Shown here: positions 1 through 8,497 of the stretch, in pieces
How the letters are laid out: each line of letters begins with the position of its first letter
How positions within the stretch are numbered: position 1 is the first letter of the stretch
Assembly: GCF_003634705.1 (NCBI RefSeq)
Contig: NZ_RBWU01000004.1
Span: forward strand, 248,001 to 312,000
Direction: 5' to 3'
Length of the DNA: 64,000 nt
DNA from: Actinomadura pelletieri DSM 43383
Lineage (GTDB): Bacteria; Actinomycetota; Actinomycetes; Streptosporangiales; Streptosporangiaceae
Made by a program: the position numbers and the translations under genes
The notes under the pieces: model-generated
Seen by the model: only the letters and a program-made list of their open reading frames with translations
Told to the model about the DNA's origin: nothing
Database searches by the model: none

Positions 1-1
1 C

Positions 2-1075
2 ACCGACACCGCGCTGGGCGCCGCGTTCAGCACCCCACTGATCGTCTCGATCGCCCGCGACATCTACCAGGATCCGCGCAACGATCCGGAGAAGCTCCTC
101 GACCGGCGCCGGTTCCCCACCTCCGAGGCGATCCGGGCGTACGTCCTGCGGTCGCTGGTCCCGACCGTCTTCCCCGTCGACCTGTCGCGGGAGGCGCTGC
201 GCGAACCGGGCGCGTGGGACGGTCACCACGCCGAGCGCTGGCTGCGGTACCTGGCGCGCAGCATGCAGGAGCGGCAGATCGGGGACATTCGCTGGTGGGA
301 GCTGCCGTTGCTGGCGCGCCGCACCGAACGGATCCTCGCGGCCGCGGTGGGCGCGGTGATCGCCGGGTTTCCCGTCGGCCTCGGGTACGGTGCGCTGACG
401 AGGCCGCTGTGGGGGCTGATCGCCGGGCTGGTCACCGCGGTGCTCCTCGGCGCCTGCAGCGCGGGCACGCTCCCCCCGCCCTCCGAACTGCACTTCGGTC
501 TGCGCAAGAGTTGGGCGCCGGGGCTGAGCGGCGCCGTGACCGCGGCGGGCGGCGGCGTCGTGGCCTGGGCGCTGGAGGGCAGCACGAGCTTCGTCGCCGT
601 CGTCGCGCTGGGGCTCGGCATGCCGATCGGCATCGGTTACGGCCTGGCCCAGCCGGACGCGACCGTCCGCCCCACCAGTCCGCGCCGGTTGCTGCGGCAG
701 GACCAACAGGTCGCGGTCGTCTTCGGTCTGCTCTACGCGGTGACGACCGGCGTCGTGTCCGGCATCAGTATGGGGCCGCTGTTCGGCGTCGTGTTCGGCG
801 TCGGGTGCGGGCTGGCCGGAGGGCTGCTGTACGGGCCGATCTGGCTGCTGGCGTTCCAGACCCAGAACGTCGGGGTCATCGCCTGGGTGCACTATGTGCT
901 GATCCGCGTGCTCCTGGTTCCCCGGGGCCGCCTTCCGCGCCGCACGATGGCGTTCCTCGAGGCCGCCCACCAGCGCGGTGTGCTCCGGCAGGTCGGCACC
1001 ATCTACCAGTTCCGGCACGCCGACCTGCAGGCGAGCATCGCCGCAGGCGGCCTCAACGGCTCGGGCCTGCGCTGA
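2..1075 (+). CDS. NACHT-type STAND NTPase, C-terminal membrane part (5' end outside window)
   Basis: An open frame runs from the window edge to a TGA at 1073-1075 and encodes about 357 residues, so the true start lies upstream. The first ~85 residues have the look of the region that follows the NTPase core in actinobacterial NACHT proteins: a TPLIVSIARDIY stretch, a DPEKLLDRRRF stretch and a tryptophan-rich segment (ERWLRYLARSM, DIRWWELPLL). After that come about six to seven Gly/Ala/Val-rich hydrophobic segments, so the C-terminus is probably in the membrane. The NTPase motifs themselves are not in the window. An internal ATG at 263 is in frame, but the coding pattern clearly continues upstream of it. 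STAND NTPases act as signal-dependent switches. The family call is by resemblance; the role is unknown. Confidence 0.6.
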   Translation, partial: TDTALGAAFSTPLIVSIARDIYQDPRNDPEKLLDRRRFPTSEAIRAYVLRSLVPTVFPVDLSREALREPGAWDGHHAERWLRYLARSMQERQIGDIRWWELPLLARRTERILAAAVGAVIAGFPVGLGYGALTRPLWGLIAGLVTAVLLGACSAGTLPPPSELHFGLRKSWAPGLSGAVTAAGGGVVAWALEGSTSFVAVVALGLGMPIGIGYGLAQPDATVRPTSPRRLLRQDQQVAVVFGLLYAVTTGVVSGISMGPLFGVVFGVGCGLAGGLLYGPIWLLAFQTQNVGVIAWVHYVLIRVLLVPRGRLPRRTMAFLEAAHQRGVLRQVGTIYQFRHADLQASIAAGGLNGSGLR

Positions 1076-1430
1076 CGCCGTCGGGGGCGCGGGTGGCGAG
1101 CCCGTCCGGGAGGAGGTCGGCGCCGAACGGCCACTTCCGGACTCCTTGACGAGTTCGCTGGTCCGGCTCGTTCGATCGCGGTTCGATCGAGACCTTCCCG
1201 GTATGCCTGAGCGGGGCCGCGTGGAGGACGTTTAGGATGAGGCGGCGACGGCATCGCCGGAACCTGGGGGCGACGGCGCATGGGGCTGCGCACCTGGCCG
1301 ATCGCCGTCGACACCGTTGGAGGACGGGCGCGCGTGTACGCATACCGGCCGATGCCCGGGGAGACGGCCGTCACGGAACCCGAGCGCACCCACGGTCCGA
1401 TCCGGCGCTTAGCCGCCGACCGGGCGGGCG
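1076..1430. other. intergenic region ahead of the sugar ABC operon
   Basis: I see no convincing gene in these 355 bases. The region must hold the promoter of the ABC transporter operon. A TAGGAT hexamer at 1233-1238 resembles an actinobacterial -10 box, but no good -35 stands at the usual distance. A TTGACG at 1146-1151 resembles a -35 but lacks a matching -10. The repeated 9-mer at 1170-1189 is listed separately. Confidence 0.4.
1168..1192. promoter_or_regulatory. candidate operator: repeated GTTCGATCG
   Basis: The 9-mer GTTCGATCG occurs twice, at 1170-1178 and 1181-1189, 11 bases apart and flanked by CTC at one end and GAG at the other, so the block is also roughly palindromic. Sugar ABC operons of this type are often controlled by a LacI- or GntR-family repressor, but no such regulator is in the window. 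The assignment is a guess from repeat structure and position, about 240 bases upstream of the operon. Confidence 0.2.
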
Positions 1431-3002
1431 GTGCCTGACATGCGGGACGGGAACGCGGCCAAGGCCGCGCCGGTGTTGGAACTGCGCGGGGTCGGCAAGA
1501 CGTTCGGCGGCGCCCGCGCCCTGACCGACGTCGACTTCACCCTGGCGGCCGGAGAGGTCCACGCCGTCGTGGGGCTGAACGGCGCGGGCAAGTCCACCCT
1601 CGTCGAAACGATGTGCGGCGCCCTCGTGCCCGACGGCGGCACCGTCCACATCGACGGGCGCCGCCACACCGCGCTGACCCCCCGGCGAGCGCACGCGGCC
1701 GGGGTGCGCATCGTCCACCAGAAACGCTCCCTGGTCCCCGGGCTGACCGTCGCCGAGAACCTGCTCCTCGGCCGCCTCCCCACCCGTTTCGGCGTGGTCG
1801 ACTGGCGGCGCGCGCACCGGACGGCGGCGGACGCCCTCGCCGACCTCGGCATCGAGATCGCCACCGACCGGACCGCCGCCGGGCTCGCCCCGGCCGAGCG
1901 GACCCTGGTCGAGATCGCCCGCGAGGCGCACCTGGGCGGGCGCGCCCTCGTCCTGGACGAGCCGACCGCGTCGCTGGGCGGCGCCGACGCCGCGCGCGTC
2001 CACCGGCTGGTGCGCGCCCTGCGCTCCCGCGGCACCGGCGTCGTCTACATCTCGCACGACCTCGACGAGGTCCTCGACCTCGCCGACCGGATCACGGTCC
2101 TGCGGGACGGCCACCGGATCGTCACCGTCGCCGCCGCGGACGCCGACCTTCCCGCCCTGATCGGCGCCATGGTCGGTGACCGCCTCGTCCACGAGACCGA
2201 CACCCGCGACGGTCGGGAGGCCGACGTTCGGGCGGAAGGTGGTCGGGCGGAAGGTGGTCGGGCGCGCGTCGCCGGCGAGCCGGTGTTGGAACTCAGCGGG
2301 CTCAGCGCGGGGCGCCTGCGCGAGTTCGACCTGAAGGTGCACGGCGGGCAGGTCACCGCGGTGGTCGGGCCCGTCGGTGACGGCCAGTCCGAACTGTTCC
2401 CGCTGCTCAGCGGGCTGCGGCGGGCGGAGGCCGGGCGGGTGCGGGTGAACGGCAGGGACGTGCCGTCCGGGGACGTCGGCGCGGCGCTGGGCGCGGGGCT
2501 GCGCTGTGTCACCGGTGACCGGCTCGCCTACGGGCTCGTCCCGGAGTTGACCGTCGACGAGAACCTCGACCTGGTCCACCGCGGGCTCCGCCGCCCCCGG
2601 CTGGTGCGGTGGCGCGAACTGCGTGAGCGCGCGCGGGCCGCGCGGGACCGGTACGGCGTCACCGCCGTCCACGCGGACCCGCCCGTCGCCGCCCTGTCCG
2701 GCGGCAACCAGCAGAAGACGTTGCTCGCCGCGTGGCTCGACACCGACATGACGGCGTGCTTACTGGAGGAGCCCACGGGCGGCGTCGACGTCGCGGCGAA
2801 GGCCGACATCCACCGGATCGTCGGCGGGCTGGCCGCGTCGGGGACGGCGGTGTTGCTCGCGTCGGGCGACGTCGACGAGGTCGTCGGGCTCGCCGACCGG
2901 GTCGTGGTCGTCCGGGCGGGCCGGACGGTCGCGGACCGGCCCATCGACCAGGTGACCCGCGACGAGCTGGTCGCGCTGACGGCCGGAGGACGGGCGGCAT
3001 GA
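1431..3002 (+). CDS. sugar ABC transporter ATP-binding protein (RbsA/MglA type)
   Basis: This 523-residue protein has two ABC domains in one chain, the layout of the ribose/galactose importers. Domain 1 has a Walker A GLNGAGKST near residue 48 and a Walker B LVLDEPTA near 172, but its signature motif is weak (LAPAERTLV). Domain 2 has a degenerate Walker A, GPVGDGQSE near 313, as is usual in this family, a good signature LSGGNQQK near 421 and a Walker B whose Asp is Glu (LLEEPTGG). The linker near residue 265 contains a duplicated RAEGG encoded by a short direct repeat. The start is GTG at 1431; an ATG at 1440 is possible. It couples ATP hydrolysis to uptake through the permease that begins in its stop codon. 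Confidence 0.9.
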   Translation: MPDMRDGNAAKAAPVLELRGVGKTFGGARALTDVDFTLAAGEVHAVVGLNGAGKSTLVETMCGALVPDGGTVHIDGRRHTALTPRRAHAAGVRIVHQKRSLVPGLTVAENLLLGRLPTRFGVVDWRRAHRTAADALADLGIEIATDRTAAGLAPAERTLVEIAREAHLGGRALVLDEPTASLGGADAARVHRLVRALRSRGTGVVYISHDLDEVLDLADRITVLRDGHRIVTVAAADADLPALIGAMVGDRLVHETDTRDGREADVRAEGGRAEGGRARVAGEPVLELSGLSAGRLREFDLKVHGGQVTAVVGPVGDGQSELFPLLSGLRRAEAGRVRVNGRDVPSGDVGAALGAGLRCVTGDRLAYGLVPELTVDENLDLVHRGLRRPRLVRWRELRERARAARDRYGVTAVHADPPVAALSGGNQQKTLLAAWLDTDMTACLLEEPTGGVDVAAKADIHRIVGGLAASGTAVLLASGDVDEVVGLADRVVVVRAGRTVADRPIDQVTRDELVALTAGGRAA

Positions 3003-4003
3003 GCATCACCACTCTCCGCGGCCGTGTCGCCGTGACCCTCCCGGCCGGGTTGAACCGGCATCTGGGACTGCTCGCGGTGCTGCTGGTCATCGGCACCGTC
3101 ACGGCGGTGAACAGCCCGGCGTTCCTCACCGGGACGAACATGCTCAACGTCTCGCAGCAGATCGCCGTCACCGCCGTGCTGGCCGCGGGCCTCACCCTGC
3201 TCATGACGGCGGGCGGCATCGACTTCTCGCTCGGCTCCATCGCTGCCGTGACCAGCGGCGCCGTCGCCCAACTGATCTCCGCGGGCGTGACCGACTGGGC
3301 GGCCGCGCTCGCGGGCGTCGCGGTCGGCGCGGCGATCGGCCTGGTGAACGGGTCCGTCGTGACGTTCTTCCGTGTCGCGCCGTTCGTCGCGACGCTCGCG
3401 ACGTCCACCGTCCTCGGCGGCGTCGCACTGCTGATCATCGACGGGCAGAGCGTCTCCATCGGCGACCATCTGGAGATGCTCGGGTTCGGCGAGGTGCTCG
3501 GCGCCGTCCCCGCGCTGGTCGTGCTCGCCTCGCTGGTCTGCCTGGCCGCCTGGCTGGCCATGCGCTGGACGGCGTTCGGCCGCAACGCCTTCGCCATCGG
3601 CGGCAACGAGAACGCGGCACGGCTCGCGGGCATCCCGGTGGCACGCACCAAACTGCTGCTCTACACGCTGAGCGGCCTGCTCGCCGGGCTCGGCGGCGTG
3701 ATGCTCGTGTCCCGGCTCGGCGCGGCGAGCCCCGGCACCGGCGGGCTGCAACTGGAGTTGACCGTCGTCGCCGCGGTCGTGATCGGCGGCACCGCGCTGC
3801 ACGGCGGGAGCGGAACCGTCGCCGGCACCGTGCTCGGCGTCGTCCTGCTCGGCGTCGTCGCCAACTCCCTCAACCTTCTCCAGGTGGACGCGCACTACCA
3901 GGACATCGCGGTCGGCGGTGTCCTGCTGATCGCGGCCGTCACCAACCGGCTTCGCGGCGGTGACCGCGGAACAACCCCATTACACGCCCCCGGAAGGGAC
4001 TGA
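2999..4003 (+). CDS. sugar ABC transporter permease (RbsC type)
   Basis: The ATG at 2999 overlaps the stop codon of the ATPase gene as ATGA, so the two are translationally coupled. A longer in-frame reading upstream is the arginine-rich shadow of the ATPase and is not used. The 334-residue product is strongly hydrophobic with about eight to ten membrane segments. It carries the family stretches TAGGIDFSLGSIAA near the first third, GGNENAARLAGI in the loop that contacts the ATPase, and GGTALHGGSGTVAGT near the C-terminus. These place it in the BPD_transp_2 family of ribose/xylose-type permeases. It forms the channel for the substrate delivered by the lipoprotein encoded next. Confidence 0.9.
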   Translation: MSITTLRGRVAVTLPAGLNRHLGLLAVLLVIGTVTAVNSPAFLTGTNMLNVSQQIAVTAVLAAGLTLLMTAGGIDFSLGSIAAVTSGAVAQLISAGVTDWAAALAGVAVGAAIGLVNGSVVTFFRVAPFVATLATSTVLGGVALLIIDGQSVSIGDHLEMLGFGEVLGAVPALVVLASLVCLAAWLAMRWTAFGRNAFAIGGNENAARLAGIPVARTKLLLYTLSGLLAGLGGVMLVSRLGAASPGTGGLQLELTVVAAVVIGGTALHGGSGTVAGTVLGVVLLGVVANSLNLLQVDAHYQDIAVGGVLLIAAVTNRLRGGDRGTTPLHAPGRD

Positions 4004-4013
4004 AAGGATCGTC

Positions 4014-4997
4014 ATGGCCGTCACTTCACGCAGGTGCCTCCGTTCGGTGGCATCGGGCCTCGCGCTCGCCGTCTCCCTCGGTCTCGCCGTCGGATGCTCG
4101 GTGAACGAGGGCGGGAAGGAGGCCGCCGCCGTCCCGTCCGGCAAGAAGATCACGATCGGCTTCGTCAACGGCAACAGCATCCAGTTCCACACGTGCCTGC
4201 AGAAGGCGCTGCTGGCCCGCGCGGCGAAGCGGGACGTCGAGGTCCTGACCGCGAACTCCGCCGCGGACCCGAACAAGGAGCTGTCCAACATCGACGACAT
4301 GATCGCCAAGAAGGTCGATGTGATCGTCGTGCAGACCGTGAACGTCGACTCCCTGCGCGGCGGTGTCGCCCGCGCCAACCGGGCCGGCATCCCGATCTTC
4401 CTCACCGGGGTCGCCTCCGGAGTCGACCGGTCGAAGATCCTCGGCGCGGTCGTCGCCGACGTGACGCAGGTCGGACGGTCGCTCGGCGAGTGGGTGGCCA
4501 AGGACACCGGCGGCCGGCCCGCCAGGGTCGCGATCATCGGGGGCGCTCCCGGCGGCGCCGCCGAACTCATGACCGCCGCGTTCAAGAAGAGCATGGGCCC
4601 CGGGGCGAAGATCGTGTTCGAACAGCCCGCCTTCTGGCAGCGCGCGAAGGCGCAGGACGTGGCGGAGAACCTTCTCCAGGCCGAACCGGACGTCCAGTAC
4701 GTCCTCGTCCACAACGAGGACATGGCCTTCGGCGTCGAGGCGGCTTTCCGCGCCGCCCGGCGCGACGGCGTCAAGATCCTCACGAACGGCGGCACGGACG
4801 AGGGCATCGAGGCGGTCAAGGCCGGCCGGTTCGCCGTCACGGTCAGCAACACGCCGCGGGACATCGGGGAGATGGCCGTGGAGAGCGTCGTCGGGCTGCT
4901 CCGCAAGGACGCGTCCGCCAAGAAGATCGACAACGTGCCCCAGGTGGTCGTGACCCGGGAGAACACGACCGCGGCACGGCCCTACTGCGTCGCCTGA
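4014..4997 (+). CDS. sugar ABC transporter substrate-binding lipoprotein
   Basis: A 327-residue protein with an arginine-containing N-terminus, a hydrophobic core and a lipobox LAVGC with the lipidated Cys at position 28. The rest resembles the periplasmic-binding-protein type 1 fold of ribose/galactose receptors: KKITIGFVNGNSIQ at the mature N-terminus, then NIDDMIAKKVDVIVVQT and FGVEAAFRAARRDG. The ATG at 4014 is preceded by an AAGGA-type ribosome site and gives a proper signal sequence; the upstream in-frame GTG at 3960 would not. It is the third gene of the operon, 10 bases after the permease. The sugar cannot be deduced. Its last 16 bases overlap the convergent epimerase gene. Confidence 0.88.
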   Translation: MAVTSRRCLRSVASGLALAVSLGLAVGCSVNEGGKEAAAVPSGKKITIGFVNGNSIQFHTCLQKALLARAAKRDVEVLTANSAADPNKELSNIDDMIAKKVDVIVVQTVNVDSLRGGVARANRAGIPIFLTGVASGVDRSKILGAVVADVTQVGRSLGEWVAKDTGGRPARVAIIGGAPGGAAELMTAAFKKSMGPGAKIVFEQPAFWQRAKAQDVAENLLQAEPDVQYVLVHNEDMAFGVEAAFRAARRDGVKILTNGGTDEGIEAVKAGRFAVTVSNTPRDIGEMAVESVVGLLRKDASAKKIDNVPQVVVTRENTTAARPYCVA

Positions 4998-5974
4998 CCG
5001 TCCGACGGCCTCGTCCGCCGCGCGCGACGCGGCGGTCTCCGGCGCACGCGGCGGACGAGGTCGCGGGCCGCGTCCGGCCATTCGGGATGGTCGAAGTCGA
5101 AGCCCGAGTCGAGGAGGCGGCCCGGGACGACGCGGCGGCTCTTCAGCAGCAGCTCGGTGTCCGAGCGCATGGCGAGCGCCCCGAGTTCCGCCATCCATGC
5201 CGTCGCGGGCAGGCCCACGGGAACGCCCCACGCGGTCCGCAGCGCGCGCATGAACGCGCGCTGCGGAAGCGGGTCGGGGGAGGCGAGGTTCACCGGGCCC
5301 GCGAGGTCGTCGCGGTCGATCAGGAACTCGACGGCGCGGACGAGATCGCGGTCGTGGATCCAGGACACGTACTGGGCGCCGCCCGCGACCGGGCCGCCGA
5401 GACCGAGCCGCGCGAGACCCAGCAGGACGTCGAAGACGCCGCCGCGGTCGGGGCTCATCACCATGGCGGAGCGCAGGGCGACCTTGCGGGTGGACGGCGT
5501 CGCGGCGTGTTCCTGCGCCCGCTCCCACGCCTTGGCGATCTCGACGCTGTAGGACCAGTAGCGGGGGACGTCGCGCTCCGTGCCGCCGATCACGCCGGTC
5601 GCCTCGTCGTTGGGGGCGTCGAACCGGTGGGCGTAGATCGTGGCGGTGCTCATCTGCAGCCAGACGCCGGGAGGCCGCGCGGCGGCGGCGATGGCCTCGC
5701 CGACGACCCGGGTGGAACGGACGCGCGACTCCATCATGTCCGTCAGGGTGGCCGGTGTGTAACGGCAGCTCACGCTGCGTCCGGCCAGATTGATCACGAC
5801 GTCGGAGCCGTCGATCGTCTCCGTCCACGGGCCCGGGGTCTCGCCGTCCCAGGCGACCTCGTGCTCGCGGGACGGTCTCCTGGTCAGGACCACGACGTCA
5901 TGGCCGGCGGCGGTCAGGGCCCGGCGCAGGATCGTGCCCACCTGCCCGGTGCCTCCGGGAATCACCATCTTCAT
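4982..5974 (-). CDS. TIGR01777/DUF1731-type NAD(P)-binding epimerase
   Basis: A 330-residue short-chain-dehydrogenase-like protein starting MKMVIPGGTGQVG, the glycine-rich nucleotide-binding turn at the N-terminus. It continues with DVVINLAGRSV and a SYSVEIAKAWE segment. The overall length and the C-terminal half match the SDR39U1/TIGR01777 group, whose substrate is unknown. The C-terminus is a run of arginines and prolines, perhaps because that stretch also encodes the terminator hairpin of the convergent ABC operon. It lies 95 bases downstream of the DacB gene on the same strand, with a perfect 12-base palindrome between the two. Confidence 0.8.
   Translation of the reverse strand: MKMVIPGGTGQVGTILRRALTAAGHDVVVLTRRPSREHEVAWDGETPGPWTETIDGSDVVINLAGRSVSCRYTPATLTDMMESRVRSTRVVGEAIAAAARPPGVWLQMSTATIYAHRFDAPNDEATGVIGGTERDVPRYWSYSVEIAKAWERAQEHAATPSTRKVALRSAMVMSPDRGGVFDVLLGLARLGLGGPVAGGAQYVSWIHDRDLVRAVEFLIDRDDLAGPVNLASPDPLPQRAFMRALRTAWGVPVGLPATAWMAELGALAMRSDTELLLKSRRVVPGRLLDSGFDFDHPEWPDAARDLVRRVRRRPPRRARRTRPSDGQATQ
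5009..5060. terminator. hairpin terminator candidate after the sugar ABC operon
   Basis: A perfect 12-bp inverted repeat (CCTCGTCCGCCG at 5009-5020 and its complement at 5049-5060) with a 28-base loop that can fold further. It starts 12 bases after the stop codon of the lipoprotein gene. It lies inside the 3' coding end of the opposite-strand epimerase gene. Confidence 0.55.
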
Positions 5975-6014
5975 CGGCTGCCCCTCGATGTCGCCGACGA
6001 GCCTAGCGCAGCGC

Positions 6015-6026
6015 TGAACGCGTTCA
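6015..6026. promoter_or_regulatory. candidate operator: perfect palindrome TGAACGCGTTCA
   Basis: This perfect 12-base palindrome lies in the 94-base gap upstream of the epimerase gene (start 5974, minus strand), 41 bases from its start codon. GAAC/GTTC half sites two bases apart are too close for LexA. They are compatible with a TetR- or GntR-type repressor. No partner regulator is adjacent. Confidence 0.35.
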
Positions 6027-6068
6027 AAAGCGGGGTGCGTTCACCTCGGGTCGGGCGGTCGGTGTTCG

Positions 6069-7523
6069 TCAGGGCGTGTCGGTGGCGAGCCGCACCGCGA
6101 TCGCGTCCTCGACGTCCTTCGGGGCACGTCCGGTGTAGCCGTTGAAGACGCTGGAGAAGACCAGCGTTCGGCCGTCGCGGCGGGTGACGTAGCCGGACAG
6201 GGCGGTGACGCCGGTCAGCGTGCCGGTCTTGGCGTGGACGTTGCCCGCCGCCGCGGTGCCGACCATCCGGTTCGCGAGCGTCCCGCCCATGAGCCGACCG
6301 GATCGTCCGGCGATCGGCAGGGAGGCGTACCAGGCCGGGAACCACGTCTGCCGCCGCGCGTTCCGCAACAGGGTGGCGAGCTGCGCGGCCGTCGTGCGGT
6401 TCGACCGGGCGAGGCCCGAGCCGTCCGTCATGGTCACGCGGGCGGGGTCCACGCCGAGACGTCGCAGGTGGGCGGCGACGGCGGGCAGCCCGGCCGCCCA
6501 GGTGCCCCGCCCGTGCACCTTCCGGCCGATCGCCTTGACCAGGGTCTCGGCGATGACGTTGTTGCTCAGCTTCATGAACGGCGCGGCGAGCCGGGACAGC
6601 GGCATCGACGTCCGTGCCGCGACCGTCGTGGCGTCCACGGGCGTCCGGCCGCGTTCGGTCGTCCCCGCCACGCGGACGCCGTGGGCCCGCAGCGCCCGGC
6701 GGAACACGTCGGCGGCGTACAGCGCGGGGTCCTCCACCGTCCGCAGGAACTCCTTGGCGGGCGCGCCCACCGGATGCGAGCCGGTGACCACGATGATGTC
6801 GGAGCCGTTGCCGCGGTTCACCGCGACCGTGGACCGCGACCCGGCCGGGCCCGTGGTGGCCCTGTTGTCGACCTTCACCGCGCCGGTGGCCGGGGTCAGC
6901 GTGACCTCGACCGGTTCGCCCGTACCGGCGGCGGTCACCGAGAGGGCGACCGAGCCCGCGTCGTGGTCGGCGTTGGGGGAGACGGTCAGCGCGGAGATCC
7001 GCCCCGCGTAGGCGTACTGGAGGTCCTCGGGGTCCCAGTCGCGCCGGACGAGCCCGCCGCCGAACCAGGTGTCGTCGGCGACGAGGTCGCCCTCGACGGC
7101 GCTGATCCCCTTGGCCGCGACGGCGGCCGCGAGCCGGTCGTAGTCGGCGGCGCGCATGGTGGTGTCGCCGGTGCCCGTGAGGTAGAGGTTGCCGCCCTTG
7201 ACGCTCACCGTCGTCCGGAACCGGTATCCGGCGCCGAGGATGCCGAACGCCGCGGCGGACGTGTACAGCTTGTTGTTCGACGCGGGCATGAGCGGCGTGT
7301 CGCCGCCCCGGTCGTACAGGATCCGGCCGGACGCGGCGTCGCGGACGACGACGCCGACGCTCGCGCCGGCGAGGCGTTCGTCCCGCAGCACGGCGTCCAG
7401 ATCCCGGGCCAGGCGGCCGCTGTCCGGGCCACTGCCGTCCAGGTCGGCGAGGGCGGGGACGGCGCCGCCGGCGACCAGACCCGCGCCGAGCAGAAGGACC
7501 GCCCCGACGCGACGGATGACCAT
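6069..7523 (-). CDS. dacB: D-alanyl-D-alanine carboxypeptidase/endopeptidase, PBP4 class (peptidase S13)
   Basis: A 484-residue secreted penicillin-binding protein. The three active-site motifs are present: SNNK (SxxK) near residue 82, SNN near 320 and KTG near 433 (HAKTGTLTG). The long insertion between the first two motifs is typical of the S13 class. The N-terminus MVIRRVGAVLLLGAG and a cleavage-like VPALA give a signal peptide, which fixes the start at the ATG at 7523; 26 further codons can be read upstream but would precede the signal peptide. The enzyme trims the terminal D-Ala of peptidoglycan stem peptides or cuts cross-links outside the membrane. There is no clear ribosome site before the ATG. 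It is divergent from the universal stress gene, 76 bases away. Confidence 0.9.
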   Translation of the reverse strand: MVIRRVGAVLLLGAGLVAGGAVPALADLDGSGPDSGRLARDLDAVLRDERLAGASVGVVVRDAASGRILYDRGGDTPLMPASNNKLYTSAAAFGILGAGYRFRTTVSVKGGNLYLTGTGDTTMRAADYDRLAAAVAAKGISAVEGDLVADDTWFGGGLVRRDWDPEDLQYAYAGRISALTVSPNADHDAGSVALSVTAAGTGEPVEVTLTPATGAVKVDNRATTGPAGSRSTVAVNRGNGSDIIVVTGSHPVGAPAKEFLRTVEDPALYAADVFRRALRAHGVRVAGTTERGRTPVDATTVAARTSMPLSRLAAPFMKLSNNVIAETLVKAIGRKVHGRGTWAAGLPAVAAHLRRLGVDPARVTMTDGSGLARSNRTTAAQLATLLRNARRQTWFPAWYASLPIAGRSGRLMGGTLANRMVGTAAAGNVHAKTGTLTGVTALSGYVTRRDGRTLVFSSVFNGYTGRAPKDVEDAIAVRLATDTP

Positions 7524-7599
7524 GACACGGGAGCCTAGGCCGGGGGCCCTTCCTGAACGGGCGTTCGACGCGCAGACTTTACAGAAGGAGGGCAGGCAC

Positions 7600-8466
7600 A
7601 TGGACGAAGGAGAAAGGACGCAACGACCGCACGTCCTGTTCGGTTTCGACGGGACGGCGGAGAACGAGCCCGCGTTGCGCTGGGCCGTGGGGGAGGCCCG
7701 GTGCCGCGGACTCGACCTGGTGATGCTGCACTGCTGGCACTGGCCCTACGCCAGCGGCCATGTGGACCGCGACGCCGAGGCGATCATGAAACGGGCGGGG
7801 GAGAACCTGCTGGAGCAGGGCGTCCACCGGGCCCGGGAACTGGGCGCGCCGGGCGCCGTGCACGGGCGTCTGACGCGCGGACCCGCGGCGCGGGCCCTGT
7901 TGCGCGCGTCCACGACGGCGGAGCTGGTCGTGATGGGCGCGCACGAGTGGCTGGACGAGGGCGCGACGGCCCTGGAGGTTCCGGCGCGGGCCACCCGGCC
8001 GGTGGTGGTCGTCCGTCCCGTCGACGGGGCGTCCCGGCCGCGGGGGCCGGTCGTGGTGGGCGTCGACGGGAGCGCGCGCAGCGACGCGGTGCTCGGCTTC
8101 GCCTTCGCGGAGGCGGCCCTGCGGGGCTGGGAGCTGCAGGTCGTGTACGGATGCTGGGAGCCCGGCGCCGTGATCGACTCGGAGTTGGCGCTGTTCAACG
8201 ACCGGGAACTGCTGGAGAAGACCCGCGCCGCCGAGTTGGAGGAGGCCGTCGGACCGTGGCGGGACCGCCATCCGACGGTCGACATGACGGTGTCGCTGCT
8301 GCTGGAGCGCCCGTGCGAGGCGCTGCAGGACGCGGTGGAGCATGCCGGTCTGCTGGTGCTCGGCGACCGCGGAACCGGCCTGGACCCGCTCGGCGCGACC
8401 AGCACCGGGATGCTGCGCAGCGCGCCGTGCCCGGTCGCGATCGTCCCGTGCGGCGAGGCCGGGTGA
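7600..8466 (+). CDS. universal stress protein, two UspA domains
   Basis: A 288-residue protein made of two UspA domains, residues about 9-142 and 147-286. Each begins with the typical strand and Asp (VLFGFDGTAEN; VVVGVDGSARS). The second domain keeps a nucleotide-binding-like G-x2-G-x9-G/S pattern (GDRGTGLDPLGATST); the first has lost it. The start is ATG at 7600, preceded by AAGGAGG at an ideal distance. Proteins of this type bind ATP and accompany dormancy, hypoxia or stress responses in actinobacteria. I looked for a DevR/DosR-type box upstream and did not find one. Confidence 0.88.
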   Translation: MDEGERTQRPHVLFGFDGTAENEPALRWAVGEARCRGLDLVMLHCWHWPYASGHVDRDAEAIMKRAGENLLEQGVHRARELGAPGAVHGRLTRGPAARALLRASTTAELVVMGAHEWLDEGATALEVPARATRPVVVVRPVDGASRPRGPVVVGVDGSARSDAVLGFAFAEAALRGWELQVVYGCWEPGAVIDSELALFNDRELLEKTRAAELEEAVGPWRDRHPTVDMTVSLLLERPCEALQDAVEHAGLLVLGDRGTGLDPLGATSTGMLRSAPCPVAIVPCGEAG

Positions 8467-8469
8467 CGA

Positions 8470-8490
8470 CCGCCCGACGCCGTCGGGGGC
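8470..8490. terminator. hairpin between convergent usp and methyltransferase genes
   Basis: CCCGAC and GTCGGG form a six-bp GC stem with a three-base loop at 8473-8487, extendable outward with a bulge. It sits in the 31-base gap between the two convergent genes, so it could end transcription from both sides. There is no T-run, which is normal in this group. Confidence 0.4.
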
Positions 8491-8497
8491 GGGAGCG

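Noticed and set aside
4026..6145. Long open frames on both strands through the lipoprotein and epimerase genes
   Set aside because: Arginine-rich shadows in other frames; the real genes have signal peptide, Rossmann turn and family blocks.
7524..7599. DevR/DosR box upstream of the universal stress gene
   Set aside because: A GGGCCC stretch is present, but the required spaced palindrome is not.
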